This document shows positions 1 to 8,733 of a stretch of 64,000 bases of DNA, one piece after another. Where the stretch lies: the NCBI RefSeq assembly GCF_947491715.1, contig NZ_CANLKR010000005.1, forward strand, positions 101,267-165,266, read 5' to 3'. Below the pieces are notes generated by a model, which ran no database searches, was not told the origin of the DNA, and saw only the letters and a program-made list of their open reading frames with translations. Both the position numbers and the translations under genes were made by a program. The number at the start of each line of letters is the position of its first letter. Position 1 is the stretch's first letter. The stretch comes from an uncultured Shewanella sp. Lineage in GTDB: Bacteria > Pseudomonadota > Gammaproteobacteria > Enterobacterales > Shewanellaceae.

Positions 1-707
1 GCCACATCGCGTTTCAATTCATCAAGCTCTCCCGTTAACGTCATTAAACACGACGATTTTTGCGGCTGATGTTGCCAGATCTGCAGCATATTTTTTACCA
101 CAGCGTCATTACTGTCATCCAAGAGCACAGATTGATAAGGAAGCGCTTGCACATAAGTCCTTAGTGCTTGATCTTCATCCTGTAGTCCCATAAGAAAGTG
201 CAAAATTCTCTCTGGAACAATCAGCCTTGACTGGGTCACAGATTGATGGTCTTCTAGCTGTACTAAACCATGACGACGTAATGTTCCACTGGCCATAATG
301 GCTTGCCATTCGGGCTGAGGTAAAATGGCCAACGCCAAACTAAAATTAACCACAATGGGCTCTTTAATTCCATTGGGATAGAGCAGCTCACTATCGAGTT
401 CTGGAGCTATACACAAAAGCAATAACTGTTGCTCAAATGCCGTTAATGGATATAAATGAGACAAGTGATCAATCGGCAACAATGTGACAATATCCCGCTT
501 AAACAGCTCACTAAGAGAGGGGGAAGGTGCTTCATTATCTTGCTCAGAGCCATCGCTACTATAAGCTTGAGCTAGACGGTATTTCACATACTCGACAAAA
601 GTTAATAGAAAGTGCTGATTGTCCTCAAGGCTCTGTGCCTGTAGGTATTCTCTGTCGCCTTTAAGGCTCCCCGTCATATGCTCAGCAAAAGAAGCGGCAT
701 TATTCAT
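1..707 (-). CDS. eCIS AAA+ ATPase (Afp15/Pvc15-type), N-terminal part, runs off window
   Basis: The reading frame is open from the ATG at 707 to the window edge, giving about 235 residues. The segment LTAFEQQLLLLCIAPELDS matches the N-terminal winged-helix region that precedes the AAA+ module in ATPases of phage-tail-like injection systems. The Walker motifs would lie beyond the edge and are not seen. The gene follows a DUF4255 gene and three mini-ORFs. The last mini-ORF overlaps this start by ATGA, so translational coupling is likely. Afp15-type ATPases are known to be needed for assembly of the particle in the cytoplasm. The assignment rests on the N-terminal motif and the context. Confidence 0.72.
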   Translation of the reverse strand, partial: MNNAASFAEHMTGSLKGDREYLQAQSLEDNQHFLLTFVEYVKYRLAQAYSSDGSEQDNEAPSPSLSELFKRDIVTLLPIDHLSHLYPLTAFEQQLLLLCIAPELDSELLYPNGIKEPIVVNFSLALAILPQPEWQAIMASGTLRRHGLVQLEDHQSVTQSRLIVPERILHFLMGLQDEDQALRTYVQALPYQSVLLDDSNDAVVKNMLQIWQHQPQKSSCLMTLTGELDELKRDV

Positions 708-814
708 TCAACCACCACACTTGGCGCACTATCACTCGCCTCTGTGGAATGACCTATGATAGGCGCTGCCGAGTGATCAATGGTATGTTCTACAAAAGAA
801 GTAGTATTATTCAT
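704..814 (-). CDS. mini-ORF copy 1 (36 aa) in 107-bp tandem repeat
   Basis: The ATG at 814 opens a 36-codon frame ending in TGA at 704-706. It starts MNNTTSFVEH, close to the ATPase start MNNAASFAEH. It ends APSVVVE, close to the DUF4255 protein end SPSVVIE. Its stop overlaps the ATPase start and its start overlaps the stop of copy 2, both as ATGA. The frame is therefore a duplicated gene junction. Whether the peptide is made or has a role is unknown. Confidence 0.5.
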   Translation of the reverse strand: MNNTTSFVEHTIDHSAAPIIGHSTEASDSAPSVVVE

Positions 815-921
815 TCAATCACCACACTTGGCGCACTATCACTCGCCTCTGTGGAATGACCAATGATAGGCGCTGCCGAGTTATCAATGGTACGTTCTAC
901 AAAAGAAGTAGTATTATTCAT
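811..921 (-). CDS. mini-ORF copy 2 (36 aa) in 107-bp tandem repeat
   Basis: This is the middle copy, with ATG at 921 and TGA at 811-813. Compared with copy 1 it has His-to-Arg at residue 10, His-to-Asn at residue 14 and a Val-to-Ile change near the end. The substitutions change amino acids but keep the frame open. Both ends are joined to neighbouring copies by ATGA overlaps. Confidence 0.5.
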   Translation of the reverse strand: MNNTTSFVERTIDNSAAPIIGHSTEASDSAPSVVIE

Positions 922-1028
922 TCAATCACCACACTTGGCGCACTATCACTCGCCTCTGTGAAATGCTCTATGATAGGCGCTGCCGAATGATCAATGGTAT
1001 GTTCTACAAAAGAAGTAGTAGTATTCAT
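918..1028 (-). CDS. mini-ORF copy 3 (36 aa) in 107-bp tandem repeat
   Basis: This copy is closest to the DUF4255 gene. Its ATG at 1028 overlaps that gene's TGA (1025-1027), and its own stop at 918-920 overlaps copy 2. It begins MNTTTSFVEH and carries GHS-to-EHF in the centre. The central 20 or so residues match neither parent gene, so the copies descend from a diverged ancestral duplication. Confidence 0.5.
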   Translation of the reverse strand: MNTTTSFVEHTIDHSAAPIIEHFTEASDSAPSVVIE

Positions 1029-2485
1029 TCAATCACCACACTTGGTGAGCTATAGCGTCCTTCATCGACACCGCCTTGATCTCGTTCAAGCTCACTCTGT
1101 CCATACTTTAATTTGTCGACTTGTACACGAACGAGGTAATGCCCTCGATTTAATCCTGCCGCTTTAAACGCCAGAGCGTGCATTGACGGCAGTTGGTCAA
1201 AGCCATAACAGAGCAACACCTGATGACTATTCTGCTTATGTAAAGTGTAATACTGAGCACCATCTTGTAATAACCACTGCTGGTTGAGCGTGATTTGGCT
1301 TATTCTGGCCGATTGAGAGAGTGCTATGCCTAAATTGGAGAATTGCTGGCTAAGTTCTGTGATATTTCCCTGACTTAATGCTTCAATATTCAGTGTTAAC
1401 ACTAATGTCAGCGCATCTTCCAACTGATAAGATTGTCCATTCACATCCTCATTATTGAGCCAGACGATAACTGACTGTTCATGGTGCGGAAAAGGTAAAA
1501 TATCCACAATTAATAATGGCAAGACCTCATTGAACACTTCTGTGCTTGCACGGTATTCAACCTGAGTCAAATCAGGTTGCACCACAAAAGGATAAGGATC
1601 GGAATAAATTATTTTTGGAGTTTTACCGAGTCTGTCCGTTCGAGATAACCTTAAGTGATTTAACCCCGCTTTGACTTGCTCAGGTAGAACGATACCCAAG
1701 ACATTACCGACATAAGAAACAGGGGAGACCATCACCCCCGCCTCCTCAAATTGCACCTGAGATGAAGAGTCTGCGCCTTGAGTGTTCAAACTTAATGTAA
1801 AAGAAGCATTAGGATCATAACGCCAATAATCCACTGACAAGGATTCAATCACAGGCATTAATTTAGCGACAGCAAAATCACTCACACCATGCACAGGCAA
1901 AGGCTTTTCTACCGCAAAATCACTTTCCATTAAAATCACCGATACTTCATAATTGAGAGAATGCTGATGAGGTAATTGAAAGAAGGACGCCCACATTTTC
2001 GTCACATCTTCCAATGAGAGCATAATAGGTTCAATTTTGATCCTAGCTTGCTGAGTGTGTAAATTCGAAGACATTAATATGCTGTCGGCCCCTAGGCTCA
2101 ATTGATACTGCATAATCTCATTCGGTGTAATAAAAGGCTGAGCATGTAATTCGACAATGGTCGCCCCCATCATTTTTTGCGGCTCTAACGTTAAATCTTG
2201 ACCATAAAAACTCAAATGATATTTAAGATTAAGTGGCACTTGTGGCTGCTTAATCAAGGATCCATCTGCTCTGCGAGTGGCCAGATCATTGTTACGCAAG
2301 GTGTGATTAAACTCGATATCGTATAAATACAAGTTCACCCCTATCATCTGCCCATCATCTTTTTCAGGACGACGATGAATAACCTGTGGCGCAGCCGATA
2401 AAAATGGCACTTTATTCAATGCATTTAATATCTTTTGCGAAAATACCGCTGTGGTCACCGCTATCGAAAGGTAATTACTCATCAT
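1025..2485 (-). CDS. eCIS DUF4255 / Pvc16-Afp16-type tail terminator protein
   Basis: A 486-residue protein. Its N-terminal 190 residues carry the Pvc16/DUF4255 pattern: a helical start (LSIAVTTAVFSQKILNAL), then VNLYLYDIEFNHTLRNND, then the LNLKYHLSFYG...LGA/MGATIVELH strand-helix block. In Afp and PVC particles the member of this family caps and terminates the sheath-tube stack. The remaining 300 residues are beta-rich and less conserved. The gene lies directly upstream of the ATPase, the usual partnership in eCIS loci. ATGATG gives a double start; the second Met (2482) overlaps the stop of a 49-codon duplicate. Its last codons seed the 107-bp repeats. Confidence 0.82.
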   Translation of the reverse strand: MMSNYLSIAVTTAVFSQKILNALNKVPFLSAAPQVIHRRPEKDDGQMIGVNLYLYDIEFNHTLRNNDLATRRADGSLIKQPQVPLNLKYHLSFYGQDLTLEPQKMMGATIVELHAQPFITPNEIMQYQLSLGADSILMSSNLHTQQARIKIEPIMLSLEDVTKMWASFFQLPHQHSLNYEVSVILMESDFAVEKPLPVHGVSDFAVAKLMPVIESLSVDYWRYDPNASFTLSLNTQGADSSSQVQFEEAGVMVSPVSYVGNVLGIVLPEQVKAGLNHLRLSRTDRLGKTPKIIYSDPYPFVVQPDLTQVEYRASTEVFNEVLPLLIVDILPFPHHEQSVIVWLNNEDVNGQSYQLEDALTLVLTLNIEALSQGNITELSQQFSNLGIALSQSARISQITLNQQWLLQDGAQYYTLHKQNSHQVLLCYGFDQLPSMHALAFKAAGLNRGHYLVRVQVDKLKYGQSELERDQGGVDEGRYSSPSVVIE

Positions 2486-2651
2486 TTCCCCTCAATCGCT
2501 GATTGTTTCTCAGGGCGACGATGAATAACCTGTGGCGCCGCCGATAAAAATGGCACTTTGTTTAATGCATTTAATATCTTTTGAGAAAATACCGCTGTGG
2601 TCACCGCTATCGAAAGGTCATTACTCATCATTTCCCCTCAATCGCTGATTG
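2364..2651. repeat. 146-bp tandem duplication at the DUF4255 gene start
   Basis: Positions 2364-2505 recur at 2510-2651 with an offset of 146 bp and only a handful of mismatches. The unit covers the end of the upstream gene, the overlap ATG and about 42 codons of the DUF4255 gene. Confidence 0.93.
2482..2631 (-). CDS. 49-aa duplicate of the DUF4255 N-terminus (mini-ORF)
   Basis: The frame opens at ATGATG (2631) inside the 3' end of the 1167-residue gene and stops at TGA 2482-2484, overlapping the DUF4255 start. Its first 42 residues repeat residues 1-42 of the DUF4255 protein with only Asp for Tyr at position 5. It then reads SAIEGK and stops, because the duplication junction changes frame. 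It looks like a recent by-product of a 146-bp tandem duplication. Translation is plausible from the overlap; a function is not implied. Confidence 0.5.
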   Translation of the reverse strand: MMSNDLSIAVTTAVFSQKILNALNKVPFLSAAPQVIHRRPEKQSAIEGK

Positions 2652-5600
2652 TAATCAGACAACGTCATGGTGGGCCTAGGCCTTTTTTTCACCGCACTTT
2701 TTAGGACTGAAAACCCAGGACGATTGTAAATGATCCGCCCCACATTTAACCTCACAGGCGATGGCTGAGCCGCGTCTGAACTTTTATCCTTCCCCAGTGG
2801 CAACACCTGTGTTGCTAATGCTGCAGGACTCACACCACTCACTTCATTATTAAGGGGCATGTTTAGGTGACTTGAGTGTTGAATAAGTGCGTCATTCTTT
2901 GACTTAACACTGTTTACATCAATATTGCTTAACGGGCGTTCATGTGGCTGAACGCTGTTTAAGCGAGTATTGCTTAACGGGAGATCATGTGGCTCACCCT
3001 GTGGTAATGATTGAGATTGCAATGGCGCGCTGTGTGACTGCAAAGGCTGAGATAAAGCATGCTGAAATTGACCGAGGCTCTTTTGAGAAATACTAGCTTG
3101 AGAAGTACTAGCTTGAGAAGTGCTAGCTTGGCCGATGCGAGTTAAAGAAGTCCCCGTGTTAGCTAGAGTCACAGGCTTTCCATCGCCTGCATGTACCTGA
3201 CTAACATTATGATCAGCATGAGCCTGAATAAGCTTCTCATCTTCTGTTAATCGACTCTCAGTGTCATATGTCGGCTCATTGAGCCTTAAATCAGCCCTTT
3301 CACGAGAGCCACTATCGGTTAAGGGAACCCTGGCATGATTTTTAATAAGATTCTGATATTCTGAATGAATATGACTTTGATGCCGATAACCATTAACGGT
3401 ATTTACCAGAGTCGATAATGGACTATCTGCGTTCGCTATCAATAAGGGACTCGTATCACTGCTCGAAAATGAGTCCTCAAGTGATGCACTTGTGACACTG
3501 GCATTATCCTCACTTGTATTGCCACCGTTTTGCTCCTCCAAAATAGGCACCATCGACTCTCCTCCTTCAAGCCCAAAGTGCTTCAAACCCCCATTGACAT
3601 CATGAATATTATGCCAATGGGGTAACACACTCGAGTCAGGCTTCGAGAATTGATGCAAACGGCGAATAAGCAACTCACGCACGGCTTCATCCTCGATTTC
3701 ATTTTGACTCGCTAGCCCTTTGTTAAGTGCAAATAGCCGCCGCTCTAGATGTTTAAACTCATCACCTAGCGCCTTGCCATTTTGCATCCAACTGGGTAAA
3801 TCGAGTAACAGTGAGGAAATCACACTGGGCTGAAGCGGTGAATATTGTGGCGGTAAAGACCCACTTTTGCCTAATGGGGATAAAGCGGTTTGTATGGCAT
3901 TTAATAACAAGCCTGATGTCACTGAATTTAGCCCTGTCTTTAAACCTAACGCTTGCTTTGAAGGCCAATTTGCGCTGTTTTCGATAAAGGCTAAAGGAGA
4001 AAGATAGGACTCAATATCATTCACCATATTGTTATCATGGTTGTGAATAGACTTATCGAAACTTGATTCAACACGTCTCTTGACTGCATCAAAATCTAAC
4101 AGCATGGGAGCGGTACATTCTGGAAAAATTGATGATTGTCTTCGACTTCCTACACCACTTACTACACCACTTAGACTGCTTAGCCAATGTCCCCATGGTG
4201 AAAGGTGATTAAGCCTTCCAGTTGAAGATCGATTTAGCCCTTGTGCAAGCCCTTGCGCCAAGTCAGACAATAACGATAATGCCCTCGCCTTTGACAATGC
4301 CATTGCCACTTTGCTTTTCTTCATCCTCATGTTATCGAATAAAGTCGATAGTCGAGCGCCGTATTCTTCCCTTGCTGTAATAAAACGTTGACTGAAAAAA
4401 TCGGGCTCAAATGCACTCGGTCGTGCAGGAGCCTCACCCCTATGCTGAAAATAATGCTGAAAATAATGTTGAAATGAGTGGTCATCACCAGAGCCAAACA
4501 TTGCCCCTTGATTATCCATCAATAAATGCCGCCGGATCCCTTCAGTCAATTGGCTTAAGTTTGCTTGTTGAAAAACGGCTTTAGTTAAATATTGATCTAA
4601 GCTTTTACCGTGTTCATCTTGTGGATGGCGAGGTTCAATCCTCAAAGTTGCTAAGTGCTCCCTTAAAGATGACACCAAATAAGCGGTCACTGTCTCATCG
4701 GGGATTTTGTGAGCGTCAGCTTTTATGTCAGCCCGTCCTTGATTGTCTAAGCTATTACCTAAGTCATTGCCTAAGCTATTGCCTAAAAAAAGGTGTTCTC
4801 TGTTTTGTTGAGGCGAAGCTGCCCATCTCGCATCTAAAGCCAAGCGCTTCATCAACCCAGTTTGTACTTGCTGCGCTAGCCCATTTAATACCGACTTCAC
4901 TTCACGTTCATCAATCTGGCGTCGCTGAACCTCTGTTCCCTGATGACACATTGTTTGAATTAAGCCATCGCTGAGTCCCCGATAGAACAGCTGAAATGCC
5001 TTATTGTCTGAGTATGACGTCAATGCCTCATGCATTCGCGAAGATCCAGCCTCAAGTGTCTGTTTGTTCCCACAAGCCACATTTTGAGCCAGTCTCTCTT
5101 GTAAAGAGCCGAATACCTTACGCCCCTGTTTTCCATCAGAGCCTTTCGAAACACGGGAGCCTTGATCTTCTTCTGGATACGACGCTTTTCTTGACCATGA
5201 CGTCAAAGGCATATTCGATGTTCGCGGCCTTTGATTAAGCCGCGTGATAATCTTTGATTCTAACTTTTTGAGAGTAGACAGCTTATCCAAGTCCGCTTGT
5301 ACTTTCCTATCCAAGCCGCTATCAAAGCCGCTATCAAGGCCAGCATAAAAGTCACTATCGATTTTACTGTCTAGGCCATGATGAATATCGCTCGCAGCTT
5401 GAGCAGAATAAACAGAGTCAGCTTGAACTTGCGTCTTCTGAGTTTGCCTTCCCCAAGCAAAAGCCTCTTCATTTAAGCGACGCGTTGGAGAGGATTGCAA
5501 ATTTGGAGGTAATTGAAAGTGCGCTTTCTTATGCACATATTCACCCCGCCCTTGAAAATCGCCGTCCACTTTTTGCTTATCAGCAAGCGCACTTCGTTTA

Positions 5601-6124
5601 AAATCGGCCCTTATTTGAGTGAGCTTTTCAGAATGCGCGCCTGTTTTCTCATTGCTTGCTTCAGTAGAAAAATGAATCAAGGAAGAGTCAGCTTGCTGAT
5701 GCATCCTTGTTTGTTGCCCATCACTTGATAGCGTTTTTACGTTTTTTCCTTCAGAAATAGGTGGTTGCTCTTCAAATCTAGGGGCATCAAGTCTAGAAGT
5801 ATCAAGTCTAGGAACATTAAATTTAGCGTCATCAGCGCTAAGTGCGCCTAATGATTCTGTCTGTTCTTGATGAGAAAAATGCCCTTGTCCCAAATGCGTC
5901 GTTTGGGGCTCAAATGCTCTGCCACTTTTGCCTATAGCACGGGAAACATTAGGCCTTGATAGCCCCAAATCATGCCAACTTAACATCAGTGTGCTTTCAT
6001 CCATTGATAAAGCCTCTACCATCAGTTGATGCAGAAACGGCGAAATGTAAGGCGGATTAACCTGATTATCCCCTCGTAATGACGTGACTAGTCCTTGCCA
6101 GAAACTATTCATGTAGTTGCTCAA
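2621..6124 (-). CDS. large unrecognised eCIS-locus protein, 1167 aa, low-complexity and repeat-rich
   Basis: I do not recognise this protein. It is hydrophilic, with no signal peptide and no clear membrane segment. It is punctuated by short in-frame repeats: LDTSRLDAPRF, GLDSGFDSGLD, GNSLGNDLGNSL, QHYFQHYFQH and SQASTSQASTSQAS. The C-terminus (RIIYNRPGFSVLKSAVKKR...) looks more ordered. No HExxH motif as in DUF4157 eCIS cargo was found. It overlaps the gp26-like gene by 20 bp at its start and the mini-ORF/DUF4255 start at its end, so it belongs to the eCIS operon. It could be a length-determining protein, an adaptor or a cargo. The sequence does not decide between these. Confidence 0.75.
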   Translation of the reverse strand: MSNYMNSFWQGLVTSLRGDNQVNPPYISPFLHQLMVEALSMDESTLMLSWHDLGLSRPNVSRAIGKSGRAFEPQTTHLGQGHFSHQEQTESLGALSADDAKFNVPRLDTSRLDAPRFEEQPPISEGKNVKTLSSDGQQTRMHQQADSSLIHFSTEASNEKTGAHSEKLTQIRADFKRSALADKQKVDGDFQGRGEYVHKKAHFQLPPNLQSSPTRRLNEEAFAWGRQTQKTQVQADSVYSAQAASDIHHGLDSKIDSDFYAGLDSGFDSGLDRKVQADLDKLSTLKKLESKIITRLNQRPRTSNMPLTSWSRKASYPEEDQGSRVSKGSDGKQGRKVFGSLQERLAQNVACGNKQTLEAGSSRMHEALTSYSDNKAFQLFYRGLSDGLIQTMCHQGTEVQRRQIDEREVKSVLNGLAQQVQTGLMKRLALDARWAASPQQNREHLFLGNSLGNDLGNSLDNQGRADIKADAHKIPDETVTAYLVSSLREHLATLRIEPRHPQDEHGKSLDQYLTKAVFQQANLSQLTEGIRRHLLMDNQGAMFGSGDDHSFQHYFQHYFQHRGEAPARPSAFEPDFFSQRFITAREEYGARLSTLFDNMRMKKSKVAMALSKARALSLLSDLAQGLAQGLNRSSTGRLNHLSPWGHWLSSLSGVVSGVGSRRQSSIFPECTAPMLLDFDAVKRRVESSFDKSIHNHDNNMVNDIESYLSPLAFIENSANWPSKQALGLKTGLNSVTSGLLLNAIQTALSPLGKSGSLPPQYSPLQPSVISSLLLDLPSWMQNGKALGDEFKHLERRLFALNKGLASQNEIEDEAVRELLIRRLHQFSKPDSSVLPHWHNIHDVNGGLKHFGLEGGESMVPILEEQNGGNTSEDNASVTSASLEDSFSSSDTSPLLIANADSPLSTLVNTVNGYRHQSHIHSEYQNLIKNHARVPLTDSGSRERADLRLNEPTYDTESRLTEDEKLIQAHADHNVSQVHAGDGKPVTLANTGTSLTRIGQASTSQASTSQASISQKSLGQFQHALSQPLQSHSAPLQSQSLPQGEPHDLPLSNTRLNSVQPHERPLSNIDVNSVKSKNDALIQHSSHLNMPLNNEVSGVSPAALATQVLPLGKDKSSDAAQPSPVRLNVGRIIYNRPGFSVLKSAVKKRPRPTMTLSDYNQRLRGNDE

Positions 6125-6845
6125 TGTAGTATTTTCTTCTCACATCTGACAATGAAAGAATATCCCCTTCCCACCAGCCAAATGCTCTGGCTAGCAATTG
6201 CACTTCACTCAATATGATCTGGGCTTTATTGTCAATTTCATGCCATAGGAAATTGGCAATATCAAAAGGCTCTCCCCAACTATGTTCACATTCTGGACAA
6301 GCCAGCCTGCAGACAATCTCACTGTGAGGATCTAAGGTTTTTATATGCTGTGATACTTGTTCTACAAGGCTGATAGGCATGGCATCAATGGGCGTATACA
6401 CGCCATCCACCAGCCATTGAAAAACACAGGCTTTCATTAATGCATAAGCCGCACCTTCTTCATCTTCAACCTCAAGATAAGGTGCGATCATTTCTAAATC
6501 GTAACAAGTGGGAGGCCGACAGATAATTTGATGATTATCAATATCAATGCTCCTTTCTCCTCCATCCCAAACTGGCACATTGGGATCGCAGATCACCTGT
6601 GAGTCCAACTGAAATTCCACTTTCTCAGCACACTTAGGACACTGAGAATGTGCTTCAATATCTGAGCCAAACAAGCTATCACGAAAACGAAATAGCTTGG
6701 TATTTCTTTGCCCAATCGACAAAAGTGAAAATTCATTCATTGCAATAGTGGGATGCGCCGCCGCCAGTAATAAAATGGCTTTATGCCAATAATTTTTACT
6801 GAGCGCAGCTTCCCACAATGTGACAATGTCATTGGATGTCAGCAT
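6105..6845 (-). CDS. T4 gp26-type baseplate hub/chaperone-like eCIS protein with two CxxC pairs
   Basis: A 246-residue protein with the pattern of the T4 baseplate chaperone family used in eCIS loci: an N-terminal WEAALSKNYWHKAILLLAAAHP, then GQRNTKLFRFRDSLFG, then a cysteine pair CPKC (69-72) and later CPEC (183-186). The four cysteines could bind one zinc. In phage T4 relatives, such proteins help assemble the baseplate hub. The gene starts 5 bp after the tube gene and overlaps the following 1167-residue gene, so it is in the same operon. Confidence 0.68.
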   Translation of the reverse strand: MLTSNDIVTLWEAALSKNYWHKAILLLAAAHPTIAMNEFSLLSIGQRNTKLFRFRDSLFGSDIEAHSQCPKCAEKVEFQLDSQVICDPNVPVWDGGERSIDIDNHQIICRPPTCYDLEMIAPYLEVEDEEGAAYALMKACVFQWLVDGVYTPIDAMPISLVEQVSQHIKTLDPHSEIVCRLACPECEHSWGEPFDIANFLWHEIDNKAQIILSEVQLLARAFGWWEGDILSLSDVRRKYYIEQLHE

Positions 6846-6850
6846 ATTGC

Positions 6851-7402
6851 TTATGAACTAGGCAATGTAAAACTGGGCTCTGCAGGCGCTTTCACACTGT
6901 AATCCCTTTCCCAGCCTTCATTTTCCAATTTAATACTTTGAATCGCAATGGCATTACCATTCGCATCGAGATCAGGCATAGCCGTAAAATCAGACACCCA
7001 ACACCGATAAATATTATACGCAATGACTTTTTGACCCGCTTCATTGTAAAGCTCGATAATGATGTCTTTGCGAAAATCTTTCAGTGACACTATTTGGTTC
7101 GATTTATCAGGCCCTTTCGTTGAATTGGTGTAATCCCACACTTTATTCGCCCATTGTTCAAACACTTCATCATGGGTCACTCCACGCTCTAAGGTGATGG
7201 CCTCATAGGATGTTTGTCCCGGTGATAAATGAGTCGTTAAAGGATCGCCACCAGAGCGGTGCTTCACCACATCCGTTGTGCGTTTAAGTCCCGTAACTTT
7301 GCTGACGCCTGCCACATATTTACCATCCCATTTCACTCTAAATTTAAAGTTTTTATAAGGATCGACTCTGTATGTATTGGTTGGAAATTCTGTATTTGCC
7401 AT
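6851..7402 (-). CDS. eCIS inner tube protein (phage T4 gp19-like)
   Basis: A 183-residue protein in the normal size range of the family. It has the hallmark tail-tube pattern: YKNFKFRVKWDGKYVAGVSKVTGL, then the TxxVxxRxGGD loop (TTDVVKHRSGGD), SYEAITLERGVTHDEVFEQWAN, and IELYNEAGQKVIAYNIYRCW near the end. Tube proteins stack as hexamers to form the conduit inside the sheath. The gene sits 14 bp after the sheath ORF and directly before the gp26-like gene, the usual sheath-tube order. Confidence 0.93.
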   Translation of the reverse strand: MANTEFPTNTYRVDPYKNFKFRVKWDGKYVAGVSKVTGLKRTTDVVKHRSGGDPLTTHLSPGQTSYEAITLERGVTHDEVFEQWANKVWDYTNSTKGPDKSNQIVSLKDFRKDIIIELYNEAGQKVIAYNIYRCWVSDFTAMPDLDANGNAIAIQSIKLENEGWERDYSVKAPAEPSFTLPSS

Positions 7403-7416
7403 AAGTTAATTCTCCG

Positions 7417-8733
7417 TTAGATCGTAGCGACCGTTTGTTGGAATTTAAGTACAACAAATTCAGCGGGTTTGACCGGTGCAAACAAGATTTCGACATTGAC
7501 AATACCTTTTGCAATATCATCAGGTGTTGTCGTTGACGCATCACAAATCACTTTATAGTTATAAAATGCCCCTTGCACAGCCAACTCTTTCATGAAGGCC
7601 CCTATGCTCAACCTCAGCTGAGACCACAAAGACTCATCATTATCTTCAAACACAGCCCACTGTGTGCCACGTTGCAGTGACACTTCAATGTAATTGGTCA
7701 ACCTTCTAACACTGATATATTTATAATCATCAGACAATAAATCAGCGCCCCGTAATGTCCTATCCCCCCAAACCACTGGCCCAATCACTGGGAAATCCCG
7801 TAAACAGTTAATTCCCAATGGGTTTAAAAAACCATTGTCATCATTGTTCACTTTCACTTCGAGCCCTGTAACGCCAACCATGCCCGCATTTTGGCCTGCT
7901 GGTGCTTTCCAAACGCCGCGATTCAGATCATTGGTTGCCATCACACCCGCGATAACCCCACAGCTGGAAAACACGCGTTCACGATCTTGCATATTCGGAT
8001 CCGGCAACTTCACTTTAGGAAAATAACTGCACGCATATCGGCCCGTATCCCCATTAATCCCCAGATCGGTCGGCTGAATATCCGGCCACTGTCCGGTTTT
8101 CGCTTTGCTTGTCCATGCATCTAAAGGCTCAGCAATAAATAAGGCGCGTTTCTTCTCACAAAAAACTGCCGCGGCACTATTAATCGCCATCAGTGTATCG
8201 GCCGTTCCCCCATCATCAGTACCGGGATCCGGTGGAATACACAGCATGTTGAAGATATCCACCGTACTAAGTGCATACAGTCCCGTGCGAATATCCTCTT
8301 CTCCTAAATAATCATCACTGTCACTCAATAAAGGGCTATCTGTGCCTCCCGTCATGGTATTGGTATTAATGACACTTGGCGTCGTTTTAGGAAAACTGGG
8401 AGAAGACTTAGGTAAGTTACCCGTGACACGAATGTAATTAGAGTCGTGAGCTAAGGTTTGATCGACTCGAATCGCACTATTATTCCCGCCCTTGACCGTG
8501 ACACATTTAAAGGTTTCGACGGGTTTGCCATTATCCAATACCGTTAAGTTAAACAAATCATTCTTAGCGACACCATCGGCTTGCTGATAAATCGATGCCA
8601 CTTGATCCGTAATACCATTTTGATCCAAAGACACGGAAATATTATTGCCCCAGACGCCAGGGTTGGCAGCGCTAAAGGTAAAACCACTAGCAGAAACTGA
8701 AGCGGTGGCTGAACTATAATCTGACATTGTCAT
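7417..8733 (-). CDS. eCIS sheath, C-terminal piece (438 aa)
   Basis: This ORF carries the body of a contractile sheath protein: PGVWGNNISVSLDQNG near the start, a central LYALSTVDIFNMLCIPPD block, YACSYFPKVKLPDP, and the conserved C-terminal handle region (RRLTNYIEVSLQRGTQWAVFEDN...LWSQLRLSIGAFM...GAFYNYKVICD...ILFAPVKPAEFVVLKFQQ). What it lacks is the usual YPGVYVEE N-terminus, which is on the preceding ORF. Its ATG overlaps that ORF's TGA (ATGA), and a GGAG ribosome site lies 7 nt upstream, so it can be translated on its own by coupling. Confidence 0.92.
   Translation of the reverse strand: MTMSDYSSATASVSASGFTFSAANPGVWGNNISVSLDQNGITDQVASIYQQADGVAKNDLFNLTVLDNGKPVETFKCVTVKGGNNSAIRVDQTLAHDSNYIRVTGNLPKSSPSFPKTTPSVINTNTMTGGTDSPLLSDSDDYLGEEDIRTGLYALSTVDIFNMLCIPPDPGTDDGGTADTLMAINSAAAVFCEKKRALFIAEPLDAWTSKAKTGQWPDIQPTDLGINGDTGRYACSYFPKVKLPDPNMQDRERVFSSCGVIAGVMATNDLNRGVWKAPAGQNAGMVGVTGLEVKVNNDDNGFLNPLGINCLRDFPVIGPVVWGDRTLRGADLLSDDYKYISVRRLTNYIEVSLQRGTQWAVFEDNDESLWSQLRLSIGAFMKELAVQGAFYNYKVICDASTTTPDDIAKGIVNVEILFAPVKPAEFVVLKFQQTVATI

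Larger units (their letters stand above)
704..1024. repeat. three tandem copies of a 107-bp unit
   Basis: Units begin at 704, 811 and 918, and the first bases of a fourth lie at 1025 inside the end of the DUF4255 gene. The spacing is exactly 107 bp each time. The unit length is not a multiple of three, so each copy shifts frame and recreates a stop/start overlap. A few base differences separate the copies. Confidence 0.95.

Noticed and set aside
4621..5728. Plus-strand ORFs of 71 to 117 codons inside the 1167-residue gene
   Set aside because: They are antisense to a long convincing gene with continuous frame and have no ribosome sites or known motifs.
2621..6124. DUF4157-type toxin or cargo domain in the 1167-residue protein
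   Set aside because: I searched by eye for HExxH and found none; no toxin motif is visible.
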